This document shows positions 46,614 to 55,879 of a stretch of DNA of 64,000 bases, piece after piece. The stretch is from Rhodoplanes sp963724735. GTDB lineage: Bacteria; Pseudomonadota; Alphaproteobacteria; Rhizobiales; Xanthobacteraceae. The stretch covers positions 12,037 to 76,036 of the forward strand of contig CAVRVX010000031.1 in assembly GCA_963724735.1 (NCBI GenBank). The letters run 5' to 3'. The stretch's first letter is position 1. Every line of letters starts with the position of its first letter. Below the pieces are notes generated by a model that was not told the origin of the DNA, searched no databases, and was given only the letters and a program-made list of their open reading frames with translations. The position numbers and the translations under genes were made by a program.

Positions 46614-47462
46614 TCAGTAGCTTAGCCTCAGTAGGCCACACGAGTGTCCCGGAAGTGTCCCGTCTCGGCCCTCGTTGATCGCTTCCGCGCAAGCGGTACC
46701 TTTGAAGGCGACCTCTCCGATGTAGAACCGATTGCGAAGCAGATAGGCGAGCGGTCCCCGCGTAAACGGGATGCCCCCTGCTCTCTCCCCCGTCTTCAGG
46801 GTGCGAATCTTGGTGACAATCCCCTGCTGGCGCAGATCGGCCATCAGCAGGTTAAGGCTGCCAAGCCGAAGATAACTGGAGAAGATGCTTCGGACCTGTT
46901 CCGCCTCAGCTTCATTGACGGATATCTTGCGATCCTTGGTGTCGTAGCCGAGCGGCGCCATGCCGCCGACCCACAGCCCCTTACGCTTGGAGGCGGCAAT
47001 CTTGTCGCGGATGCGCTCGGAGGTGACCTCCCGTTCGAACTGGGCAAACGACAGCAACACATTCAGGGTCAGTCGCCCCATCGAGGTGGTCGTATTGAAC
47101 TGCTGGGTGACGGAGACAAACGACACATTGTGGGCATCGAATAGCTCGACGAGCTTGGCAAAGTCGGCCAATGAGCGGGTCAGGCGGTCGACCTTGTAGA
47201 CGACGATCACGTCGACCTTGCAGGCCCGCACGTCCTCAAGGAGCCGTTGCAGGGCCGGTCGATCGGTGTTGCCGCCCGAGAACCCGCCATCGTCATATTT
47301 GGCTCGCAGCAGGGTCCATCCGGCATGCGCCTGGCTCCGGATATAGGCTTGCGAGGCATCATATTGGGCATCGAGGGAGTTGAAGTCCCGCTCAAGCCCT
47401 TGGTCGGTGGAGACGCGGGTATAGATCGCGCAGCGAACGCGTTTCGGAGGGGCGGTCTTCAT
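46614..47462 (-). CDS. large serine recombinase, C-terminally shortened
   Basis: A site-specific recombinase of the resolvase/invertase superfamily. The catalytic domain (about residues 8-150) shows AIYTRVSTDQ with the active serine at position 18, YDDGGFSGGNTDRP and KVDRLTRSLADF. The Recombinase domain starts near residue 175 (GYDTKDRKISVNEAEAEQVRSIF) and continues to FYIGEVAFKG at about 255. There the family similarity stops, and 27 unrelated residues lead to the stop codon 6 bases from the tRNA. Relatives are 500-600 residues, so about half of the protein is missing and it is probably inactive. The start overlaps the DUF2924 fragment in ATGA. Confidence 0.85.
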   Translation of the reverse strand: MKTAPPKRVRCAIYTRVSTDQGLERDFNSLDAQYDASQAYIRSQAHAGWTLLRAKYDDGGFSGGNTDRPALQRLLEDVRACKVDVIVVYKVDRLTRSLADFAKLVELFDAHNVSFVSVTQQFNTTTSMGRLTLNVLLSFAQFEREVTSERIRDKIAASKRKGLWVGGMAPLGYDTKDRKISVNEAEAEQVRSIFSSYLRLGSLNLLMADLRQQGIVTKIRTLKTGERAGGIPFTRGPLAYLLRNRFYIGEVAFKGTACAEAINEGRDGTLPGHSCGLLRLSY

Positions 47463-47697
47463 GCTGTGGACCTTTTCGATAACTTATCGCGCAGGCCGAA
47501 AAACTTCGGGCCGTTCCAGCGGGTGCCGGTGATCGCCAAGGCGACCTTCGACAAGCTGGGATAGGTCTGGCCGTTCCAGGCGAAGCCATCGGCGAGCACC
47601 GCCACCCGATGCATCCGGCCGTTCCATTCACGGCCCAGCACGGTGCCGGGCCTAACCTCGGCAGTGCGCCGGCCCAGGTCCGTGGCACGCCGTCCTG
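47459..47697 (-). pseudogene. C-terminal fragment of a DUF2924 protein
   Basis: About 79 residues remain, ending in VALAITGTRWNGPKFFGLRDK, with GTVLGREWNGRMHRVAVL before it. These are the conserved end of DUF2924 proteins, which are found just upstream of this type of serine recombinase on alphaproteobacterial islands. The N-terminal half is gone: at about 47696 the sequence switches to an IS3-family end. The fragment overlaps the recombinase start by 4 bases, the original operon arrangement. Confidence 0.75.
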
Positions 47698-47775
47698 TAC
47701 TGCGGCCCGGTTTTGAGACACCCGGCTGAGCTCATGTTGCCAGCCGTCGACCTCGGTGGCCGAGTATGGCTGGAT

Positions 47776-47842
47776 GGCAGGTCCTGTAAAGGCGGTCCTG
47801 CGGCCCCCGCCTCGGCGGCTGACGGCCTTGACAGGACCTGCC
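47776..47842. repeat. 18-bp inverted repeat (hairpin) in the left arm of the IS3-type element
   Basis: GGCAGGTCCTGTAAAGGC at 47776-47793 pairs with GCCTTGACAGGACCTGCC at 47825-47842 at 17 of 18 positions, with a GC-rich 31-base loop. It lies between the IS end and the transposase stop, where IS3 elements usually have little DNA. Its role is unknown. Confidence 0.55.
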
Positions 47843-47925
47843 ACCCAACCATCGTTTGCCACCAAGAATTCGACGGCCAGGAGCGGCTGAAGTGCACGCA
47901 AGCGCCCCTGCTCAGGCGGCCAACT

Positions 47926-49217
47926 TTAAATCGGCCGTTGTGTTCGGATCAAGCCTGCGTCGACGGCTCGCACCTGGGCTGGGGTACGATAGCCGTGCCG
48001 AGCGACGAGCCAAGTTTCGTTGTAGCGAGCCGCGAACTCGACGAGTGCGGCTCGCAGCTCTTCGATGGTGTCGAAGGTTCTCACCCACAGCAGGTTCTCT
48101 TTCAAGGTTCGGATGAAGCGCTCTGCGACGCCGTTGCCCTCGGGCTGTCGCACGAAGGAGGGCGAAGCTTCGATCCCCAGGCATTCGATCTCGTCCTGGA
48201 AATCGCCGGACATGTAGTTGGAACCATGATCGTGACGCAGCTTCAATCCACACGCCACCCCGGGCGCGATGGCTCCGAAGCAGCGATGCACCCCCTGGCG
48301 CACCGGCTCCAAGGCCTCGAAGCGATTGGCCGACCGCGATGCATGAATGCCGACGACTTCCGAGTTGGCGTGTTCCACGGCGACGAAGACATTGGCTCGG
48401 CCTTCCCGGATGGTGATCGTCTGCGTCATGTCTGTTCCCCACATTTCATTGACCTTGTCGGTGATGATCGTCCCATCGTGTGGCTTGGTCTCGGTGCGTC
48501 CAACGCGGTGCGGCGCAAGCAGGCCGTTCTCGCGCATCACCCGTCGCACACGACGGGGGCTCGCGCGAACGCCAGCAAAGCGCAACCGCGCCCCCATAAC
48601 TTGCGGTAGCCCTCGCCGTGAAGGCGGGAGGGAGGCGGCTATGTGCTGGCGGATATGCTCTGCCAGTTCCGCGTCCGAGCATGCGCCGACCGGACCAGGG
48701 CGACGGGCGATCGTGTTCGGCGGCGTCTCCTTGAGAGAGCGATAGACGCTGGCGCGATCTTTCCACACCCGCGCGACGCGCGCCATGCCATAACAGCGAG
48801 CACTGGAGGGCGAGAGTGTCTGGCTAATAGTCTCGACCTCCTGTGGGCCAAAGGGCGTTTTACCCTCCAGCGCCTCGATCTTGGCGTAGAGCACTTCGTT
48901 GTCCATGGTGATCTCGCCCACCTTGGATTTCAGCCGGGCGATCTCGTCGTCGCGGTCATCGCGCTCGCGTTCTTTCAGGGCTGTAGCCGCGCCTGCGAGC
49001 GCACGCTCGCGCCACTCGCTGAGCCTGGCGATCGAGACAGTCGTCTCCCGCGCCACCAGTTCAGCGGCTCGCCGCGCAACAGTCGCGCGACAATCGCCAT
49101 CTTGCGCTGAACAGAAAAGCGCTTGGGGCCATTCCCGTCGACCCCCGAACCGCCCACGCCAGCTTTGGGGGAGCGCTCCGGCGCCCCTTCGGGCTTGCGA
49201 CCGTCATCATTCGTCAT
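47926..49217 (-). pseudogene. IS3-family transposase (OrfA plus OrfB), frameshifted
   Basis: OrfA starts at ATG 49217 and has KRFSVQRKMAIVARLLRGEPL, a helix-turn-helix segment. One missing base near 49062 shifts the frame; beyond it the reading continues as LVARETTVSIARLSEWRERAL into a coiled-coil stretch and the integrase core. The DDE residues are visible: the first Asp in WGTDMTQTI, the second in RHDHGSNYMS and the Glu in GNGVAERFIRTLKENLLW. The last residues also shift relative to the second copy at 49499, which ends in ADLKLAA. Some IS3 elements use programmed frameshifting, but no slippery A-run is seen here. Confidence 0.85.
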
Positions 49218-49498
49218 GTGTAACACTCCGGTTGAGGTTCAATTTACCTCAGCCGGGTGTCTCAATTATCCGTGCCGCACCCCACGTACTCGTTCGCGCA
49301 CATTGCTCGGCTCGACGAAGCCGCCGGCCTATTCCTAAGCGGGTACAGCTTCGCGCGCGTCGCGTCGCGTGGGGCGCGACGAAGTACAGTCGTGGGTAGG
49401 CGAACGTGTCGCTCGCCGCGACATGGCATCTCCTTCTTGAAGTACCAGGGGGCCTCGGTTGGAAACCAGCTCCCTCTGCCGCGCTCGTGGTTGGCCGG

Positions 49499-49655
49499 CA
49501 CTACAACGAAACCTGGCTCCTCGCCCGCCACGGTAATCGTACCCCAGCGCCGGTACGAGCCGCTCAAAGCCAGCTTGATCAGAACGCAATGGCCGATCTA
49601 AAGTTGGCTGCCTGAATAAGCCCAGCCGGATGTCTCAAAACCGGGCTGCAGTACA
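49499..49655 (+). mobile_element. 3' end remnant of a second IS3-family copy, inverted
   Basis: Reads YNETWLLARHGNRTPAPVRA and ends in LKLAA before TGA at 49615, matching the C-terminus of the neighbouring IS3 transposase but on the other strand. It is followed by a 36-base sequence (49620-49655) that is the inverted copy, with 3 mismatches, of 47696-47731. Only the final 40 or so codons survive. Confidence 0.7.
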
Positions 49656-49866
49656 CGCATCTATTCCGGAATTTCGAGTTCTCGTTACTGCTATCGATCA
49701 TGATGCTCTCGATTGCATCGGTGCAGATATAAATTGCAGCATGAATGCTGCAAGGTAGCCGGACCGCCAGCCGGAGCCTGCGCTGAGACTTCTACCGGAA
49801 ACATTCGCGGGCAGGACGTCGTTATCGCCTGAGCCAAGGCACTGCAGATTTGCTACAGACCCATAC
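49656..49866. other. spacer before the TauE/SafE gene
   Basis: 211 bases of lower GC content between the IS remnant and the permease gene. Nothing recognizable apart from the likely promoter region of the permease gene. Confidence 0.35.
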
Positions 49867-50701
49867 ATGACCGATCTGCTGTATTCGCTTACGGGCTTCA
49901 GCATCGGGCTGCTGGTTGGCATGACTGGCGTGGGCGGCGGATCGCTATTGACGCCTCTGTTAATTTTGCTGTTTAGCATTCATCCGGCGACAGCCGTTGG
50001 TACCGACCTGCTGTACTCGGCCGCCACCAAGACTGCCGGTAGCGTGGTACACGGGATCGCGCGCAGCATCGAATGGCAGGTCGCGCGAAGGTTGGCAGCC
50101 GGCAGTGCACCGTCAGCCATGGTCACGCTCGCCTTGTTATCGCTCGTGAACCAGAGCCAAGCCGCGCGCAGCCTGATTACCGTAGTCCCATGTGGTTCAT
50201 TGTTGATGACCGCCGGTGTTTTGATTTTCCGCAGCACTATTGTGCGATTCTATCGGAGCAGATTTCCTACGCTGGATGATCGCAGCACGGCCATCGTGAC
50301 GGTGATCGTCGGTGTCATTCTCGGGGTTCTCGTAACTATTTCCTCGGTCGGTGCCGGTGCCATCGGTGTCTCCGCCCTAGGGTCTCTGGATTTTGTACCC
50401 ACAGCTGCCGATGGGCAAAATCGTCGGGTCGGATATTGCGCATGCCGTGCCGCTCACACTCATCGCCGGAGCAGGGCACTGGATGATCGGTACCGTCGAT
50501 CCGCATATCATCGTTGCGCTGCTTGCCGGTTCGTTGCCCGGCATTATTATCGGCAGTTATTTCGCCGTCCGCGTTGCCGAACCAGCACTGCGGCTATTGC
50601 TGGCTGCGACTCTTATCGTTGTTGCCGGGAAGCTCTTATACGATCACTTCGAAAACACATTATCTCTGCTCACCGCTTTTGCTCGACGCTCGCCGCACTA
50701 A
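49867..50701 (+). CDS. TauE/SafE (TSUP) family permease, frameshifted
   Basis: A membrane permease of the sulfite exporter TauE/SafE family, whose members move sulfite, sulfoacetate or related anions. The N-terminal GLLVGMTGVGGGSLLTPLLI and HPATAVGTDLLYSAATKTAGSVVHG are typical. Near 50,380 one extra base shifts the frame; the other frame resumes as YPQLPMGKIVGSDIAHAVPLTLIAGAGHW and runs to the stop at 50699-50701. The rejoined protein has about 277 residues with about eight helices. GC content is lower than in the chromosomal genes before the tRNA, so it is probably cargo of the island or from another replicon. Confidence 0.82.
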
Positions 50702-50768
50702 ACCGCAGTATCCCCACGTAAAAGCGTGTAAGAGATCGTGCGCGTTGATGATTGGACGCGACCACAGC

Positions 50769-51041
50769 CTATCCCATCGCGATTAGGGTTTGCCGCTCGC
50801 GGTGCGAGGTGATCTCAATGCGAAGGGTAACAAACGCGAACACCGCCCAGCCACCATGGAAAAGCACCTCCGCAGCAATGACTAAGCCGCCCGAAATCGG
50901 GCCAATGGCGGCACGTTCCCAAAGTTCGGCGAGTGTGGTCAGCGGCGTCGGGTGGATGGCGAGCTTGCCGTAATACGCTATGGCTTGGATGACAAAGATC
51001 CAGGCGTATGTGCGGCGAAGCCGTCGACCGATCGCGCGGGC
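50769..51041 (-). pseudogene. C-terminal fragment of a DUF2270 membrane protein, ending at the join
   Basis: About 90 residues with RRLRRTYAWIFVIQAIAYYGKLAIHPTP and RAAIGPISGGLVIAAEVLFHGGW, the last two transmembrane segments of the DUF2270 family, followed by a short cytoplasmic tail. The N-terminal part, which should lie to the right, is missing: from about 51,041 the DNA codes for a MiaB-like protein on the other strand. The function of the family is unknown. Confidence 0.65.
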
Positions 51042-51053
51042 AAAGCTTGCCCG
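51037..51053. other. probable chimeric junction, with inverted repeat and a HindIII site
   Basis: CGGGCAA and TTGCCCG form perfect 7-base arms around AGC. AAGCTT occurs at 51043-51048. Proteobacterial DUF2270 coding sequence ends here and MiaB-like coding sequence of a different style begins within a few bases. After this point indels per gene rise sharply. I take it as a join of two genomes, by assembly or by cloning. Confidence 0.6.
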
Positions 51054-51600
51054 TACCTGCACCTGCCGGTGCAGTCCGGAAGCGACGCGGTGCTGCGCCG
51101 CATGGGTCGCCGGTACACGCGTCGCTGAGTACCGGTCGAGCTCGGCGGCTCGGCTGCGCCGCGCGCGTCCCGGGTCTCGCGCTCTCGACCGACGTCATCG
51201 TCGGGTTCCCGGGGGAGACCGACCGCGACTTCGACCACACGCTCGCCCTGGTGGCGGAGACGGCGGTTCGCTGCCTTGTTCGCGTTCAAGTACTCGCCGC
51301 GACCGGGAACGGCAGCGCTGCGTCTCGGTGACTCGAGGTCGACGCGGCGAGCCGCGGATCGCCGCCTCGCAGTCGCTGCTCGCGATGCAGTCAGCGCGAT
51401 CCAGCGTCGAGCTCAACCGCGAGCTCGAAGGCCGCGAGCTCGAGGTGCTGGTCAGGTCGCGCAGGGAGCGAGCGCAGCAGCGCCGAGTCGTCGGCGCTAC
51501 CGCGTGGTGAACATCGCCTGGGGAGTCTGCACTTCCCCAGGCGCCATCGAAACGCCGACGATCGAGTGGGGCCGATTCGTGCTCGGACGAGACGCGGGAT
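51042..51600 (+). CDS. MiaB/RimO-type methylthiotransferase, 3' part, heavily frameshifted
   Basis: Radical-SAM methylthiotransferase fragments in three frames: CPYLHLPVQSGSDAVLRRMGRRYT at 51049-51125, LALSTDVIVGFPGETDRDFDHTLALV at about 51175-51260, FAFKYSPRPGTAALRLGD at about 51279-51333, then SSVELNRELEGRELEVLV and a TRAM-like RRYRVVNI. These are in the normal MiaB order, so it is one gene with several indels. The N-terminal MTTase part and the radical-SAM cluster cysteines lie before the join and are absent. MiaB modifies tRNA A37; MiaB and RimO cannot be separated with certainty from this part. Confidence 0.72.
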
Positions 51601-51838
51601 AGAAGCATCGATCGCGGGAGACTCTGCAATGCCTGACGCACGAGCCTGGTCGCGGCAAGGGCGGCTGATCGCCTAGCACGAGCACGATAGTAGGCGATCG
51701 CCGGCTCATTGAGCGCTATCATGGGCATGGCGCCGAAATCCCGCTGACGCATTCTGGAGAGACAGTGGCGGAATTGACCCGCGGAGCGAAGCTGTTCCGA
51801 GCTTTATCGAGCAGTTGACCACCTAGAGGGCAAGGGAG

Positions 51839-52320
51839 ATGTTGAGAGTCCGGATGGAGGTCAAGGGATTGATGATCGATCCCTCCTCGAACAATCCGAT
51901 CGTGATCTTGCGCGATCCCGAGTCCCAGGCCTTCCTGCCGATCTGGATCGGCCTCTTCGAGGCGAGCGCGATCCAGCTCGGCCTCGAGTCGGTGAGCTCG
52001 CCCCGACCGCGTACGCACGACCTCCTGGTGTCGATGCTGCGCACGCTCGGCACCGAGGTGACCAAGGTGGTGGTGGCCGATCTGCGCAGGAGCAGACCTT
52101 CTACGCCGTGATCCACGTCCGGCGCGGCGGTGAAGAGCTCGAGATCGACGCGCGGCCGAGCGACGCGATCGCGGTCGCCCTCCGCACCGGATCGCCGGTC
52201 TTCGTCGCGCGGTCGGTGCTGGAGAAGGCGCAGGTCGGCGGCGGATCGCAGGACGAGCAAGAGCGCAAGAAGCTGCTCGAAGAGATCGATCCTGAAGATC
52301 TCGGCGAGTACGAGATGTAG
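51839..52320 (+). CDS. bifunctional nuclease family protein (DUF151), one frameshift
   Basis: The BFN domain: MEVKGLMIDPSSNNPIVILRD, FLPIWIGLFEASAIQLGLE and RTHDLLVSMLRTLG in the first frame, then, after a base is lost near 52,088, FYAVIHVRRGGEELEIDARPSDAIAVALRTGSPVFVA in the second. The rejoined protein has about 160 residues and ends in a Glu-rich tail. Bacterial relatives are of uncertain function. In this place, between miaB and parA, it is seen in Acidobacteriota-like genomes as far as I recall, which supports the phylum guess only weakly. Confidence 0.85.
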
Positions 52321-52489
52321 CGCGCCGTCAGCGCGATCCGACTCCCGTTCGACGATTCTCGTTTCAACCCGCTATCGAGATGTAGGTTCGTTGTCGGCCG
52401 GCCGACATCGGGCGCCGCTCCGAGGGTCCGCGAGCGCGCGCGTTGACCGTCGCGCGAAGCATCCATCCTGCCAATCGCCTCAGCACCCG

Positions 52490-53241
<752 letters not shown>

Positions 53242-53249
<8 letters not shown>

Positions 53250-54158
53250 CGCCCCGAAGAAGGGCCTGCCGACCCAGGTCGCCATGCGGCACGATCGCCA
53301 CTTCGTCGACGAGCTGGCGTCGCAGGCCGGCCGGCGGTCGGACGGCTGGGCCGCTGGCGTCGATCCAACCTCATCCCCATCAGCCGCGCTCCGTGGTGGG
53401 GGATCTCTCCGAGCTGGTCGCCTCGATCCGCGAGAAAGGCGTGCTCGAGCCGATCCTGATCCGCCCCAACGCGTCGCGCGAGAAGGGCGCCGCCGCCTTC
53501 GAGATCATCTCGGGCGAGCGCCGCTACCGCGCCGCGCTAGAGGTCGGCCTCTACGAGATCCCGGCGATCGAGATGGACGTCAGCGACGAGGAGGCGCTCG
53601 AGATCGCCCTGGTCGAGAACCTCCAACGCGAGGACCTGTCGCCGTTCGAGGAGGCCGACGGCTACCGCGCTTCTGGAAGCACCGCTACACCCACGATCAG
53701 ATCGCCCAGGCCGTCGGCAAGTCCCGCGTGACGATCACGGAGGCGCTGTCGATCTCGAAGCTCCCCGACCGGGTGCAGGCGGAATGTCGGCGCGCCGACA
53801 TCGGCTCGCGGTCGTTCCTGCTGGAGTTGGGAAGGCTGAAGGACGAGGACCTCATGCTCGCCGCGATCGGGGCGATGGCGAAAGGCGAGATCCTGAGCCG
53901 CGACGTTCTGCGCGAAGCGAGGAAGGACGCACGGCGAGGCACGGGCTCAGAAGCTCGGCGGAATGAAGAAGGGCCCCGCGCTCGTTCGCTCCCGAGGACA
54001 AGCGCTACAAGGTGAGCCTCGTCCTCAAAGGCCGAATCCACAGGAAGGACGACATCCTCCAGGCCATTCGCGATCTCGCGCGGCGCATCGAAGCAGGGGA
54101 AAACGACCTCGAGACCCAGGGCCACTTCGTTAAGGCCAAGGCGAAAGCGAAGAAATAA
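53242..54158 (+). CDS. parB: ParB-type chromosome-partitioning protein, several frameshifts
   Basis: Starts at GTG 53242 inside the end of parA. In order, across frames: a lysine-containing N-terminus (SSAPKKGL), PHPHQPRSVVGDLSELVASIREKGVLEPILIRP, the CTPase-domain ISGERRYRAA, VENLQREDLSPFEEADGYRA, the helix-turn-helix YTHDQIAQAVGKSRVTITEAL, and a C-terminal dimer domain YKVSLVLKGRIHRKDDILQAIRDLARRIE that ends in a Lys/Ala tail and TAA at 54156-54158. Frame breaks fall near 53,345, 53,675 and 53,940-53,990. All parts are in the right order, so the gene itself is probably intact in the organism. Confidence 0.88.
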
Positions 54159-54663
54159 GAATGTCTGCTTTCGGCCGCACGACGATTGTATGTCCACGCA
54201 TACCGAACCGGCCTGCAAATTTCCTTGAAGGGTAATTCAGCCTTCGGTCCCGCGGATGGCGCACGCGGGACGCGACCCGGTGTAACCGGCAGGCGGCGCC
54301 AAGCGGCGAGTGCGATTCACCTTCTAGAAAAACCACCGTCGCCCGTAGTCGAAAGAAGACTCGACGCGCGCGGGCAGGGTAGCCGCCTTTGGCTCAGCGC
54401 CTTATGATTTATGGCCAGCGAAATTTTAATTTAACATAATAAATACTATCGGACGCTGCATATTGGCGGGACATTCAGGCCCGAAAGAGGAAGACGAATT
54501 TCTGAGAGTGCCGGCGGTGTGACCCGTCCGATGCGCCCCAGGGCCGACGGCCTCTCTCCAGAAGGGGCCGCTTCAGAATGGGGTCGCTGCCATCTCTGCG
54601 CTACAGCCCCTAGCAGCAATCCCTTCTACGAGAATCCCCTCTCCTCCGGCTACCATCGGAGCC
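54159..54663. other. non-coding spacer with an AT-rich stretch
   Basis: 505 bases between parB and lptF. The part at about 54,405-54,470 is strikingly AT-rich (for example AATTTTAATTTAACATAATA) in a region of about 65-70% GC. No gene, tRNA or repeat could be made out. It could hold promoters, or mark another join. Confidence 0.4.
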
Positions 54664-55876
54664 GTGTTGCCCCGGCTGGACCGCTATGTCTTTCGGGAAG
54701 TTCTCGCGCCCACCGTCGTGGGGTTCCTCGCCTACACGGGGTTCATGGCCGTCCGGGGGCTCGTGCAGTTCGCAGAGCTCCTCGTGCAGAGCGAGCAGCC
54801 CTTCGTCGAAGCCGGGCTCGTCGTCGCCCTTTCGCTCCCGCACATCGTCGTCCTCACGCTGCCGGTCGCCTTCCTCCTCGGCCTCCTCATCGGAATCGGC
54901 CGGCTGTCGGCGGACTCCGAGCTGACAGCCCTCCGCGCTTCGGGCGTCGACCTGCTCTCCCTCTATCGGCCGATCGCGCTCCTCGCGGTGGCGATCGGCG
55001 CCTCGACGCTCGCGCTGATGCTCGGCGTCGTCCCGCGGACAAATCACATCCTTTACGCAATGAAGCTCCGCCTCTCGAGCTTCGCGTTCGCCCAGAGGAT
55101 CCAGCCCGGGGTTTCAGTCCGGAGATCGCCGGCCTGAGGGTCTACGCCGAGGGGGCGTCGTCGGACCGCCGCGAGCTCACGGGCCTCATCATCTCGGACC
55201 GCTCCAGCGCGGAGGGCGAACGACTGACGCTCGCGAAGCGCGGCTGGCTGGAGCTGGAGGAGGAACAGGGCCGCCTCTGGCTGCGCGTCGAGGACGCCGA
55301 GACCCACCACATGGAGGATGGCGGCAGCCGGTAGAACATCACGTCCTTCTCGCGGCACCGGATGGTCCTGCAGGACAACGGCCCGGCGCGCGGCGTCACG
55401 GAAAAACAGATCCGCGAGCAGACGCTTCGCGAGCTTCTCGAACGGGCCGCGACCCGCGAGGCGGCGACCCGAGGACCGGAGGCTCGCCCTCACGGAGGTC
55501 CACAAGAAGTTCGCGCTCCCGGCGGCCTGCCTCGTATTCGGCCTCATCGGGTTGCCCCTGGGAATCGTCAACCGGCGCGGCGGGCGAGCAGCCGGGTTCG
55601 CGGTGTCCGTCGCGATCGTGCTTCTCTACTACGCCTTGATTGCGACCGGCGAGGCTCGTGCGATCGAGGGGCGGATGTCACCCGCACTCGCCATGTGGCT
55701 GCCGAATATCCTCCTCCTCGGTTTCGGCATCTTCGCACTTGCACGCGTACGGCGTGACAAGGCGGTCTTCTCCCTTCCCGTGAGGGCCGCCGAACCGCCC
55801 GTCACGACCGAGACGAAAGCCTCCGCTCAGAGCCCTGCCGCCGGGAAGGGCCGGAGCCTCCGCGGCCGGCGGGCTC
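54664..55876 (+). CDS. lptF: LptF-type permease of the LPS export system, frameshifted
   Basis: One of two YjgP/YjgQ-family subunits of the LptBFG transporter that moves lipopolysaccharide from the inner membrane. It starts at GTG 54664 with LDRYVFREVLAPTVVGFLAYTGF (helix 1). Helices 2 and 3 (LPHIVVLTLPVAFLLGLLIGIGRL...ELTALRASGV) carry the family's conserved pattern. The periplasmic part continues in another frame (FSPEIAGLRVYAEGASSD). An in-frame TAG stands at 55332-55334, and a last shift near 55,485 leads to LTEVHKKFALPAACLVFGLIGLPLGI with the final helices. The end is approximate. Confidence 0.8.
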
Positions 55877-55879
55877 CTT

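Larger units (their letters stand above)
47714..49264 (-). mobile_element. IS3-family insertion sequence with 17-bp terminal inverted repeats
   Basis: TGAGACACCCGGCTGAG at 47714-47730 returns as its exact reverse complement at 49248-49264, giving an element of 1,551 bases. It holds the transposase genes on the minus strand and about 195 bases of non-coding or unassigned DNA on the left. It interrupts the DUF2924 gene. No clear target duplication was found, perhaps because a second IS copy lies next to it. Confidence 0.75.

Noticed and set aside
47459..50721. CRISPR or toxin-antitoxin cargo in the island zone
   Set aside because: No regularly spaced repeats and no recognizable small toxin or antitoxin pair; the zone is explained by recombinase, DUF2924 and IS3 remnants plus the permease.
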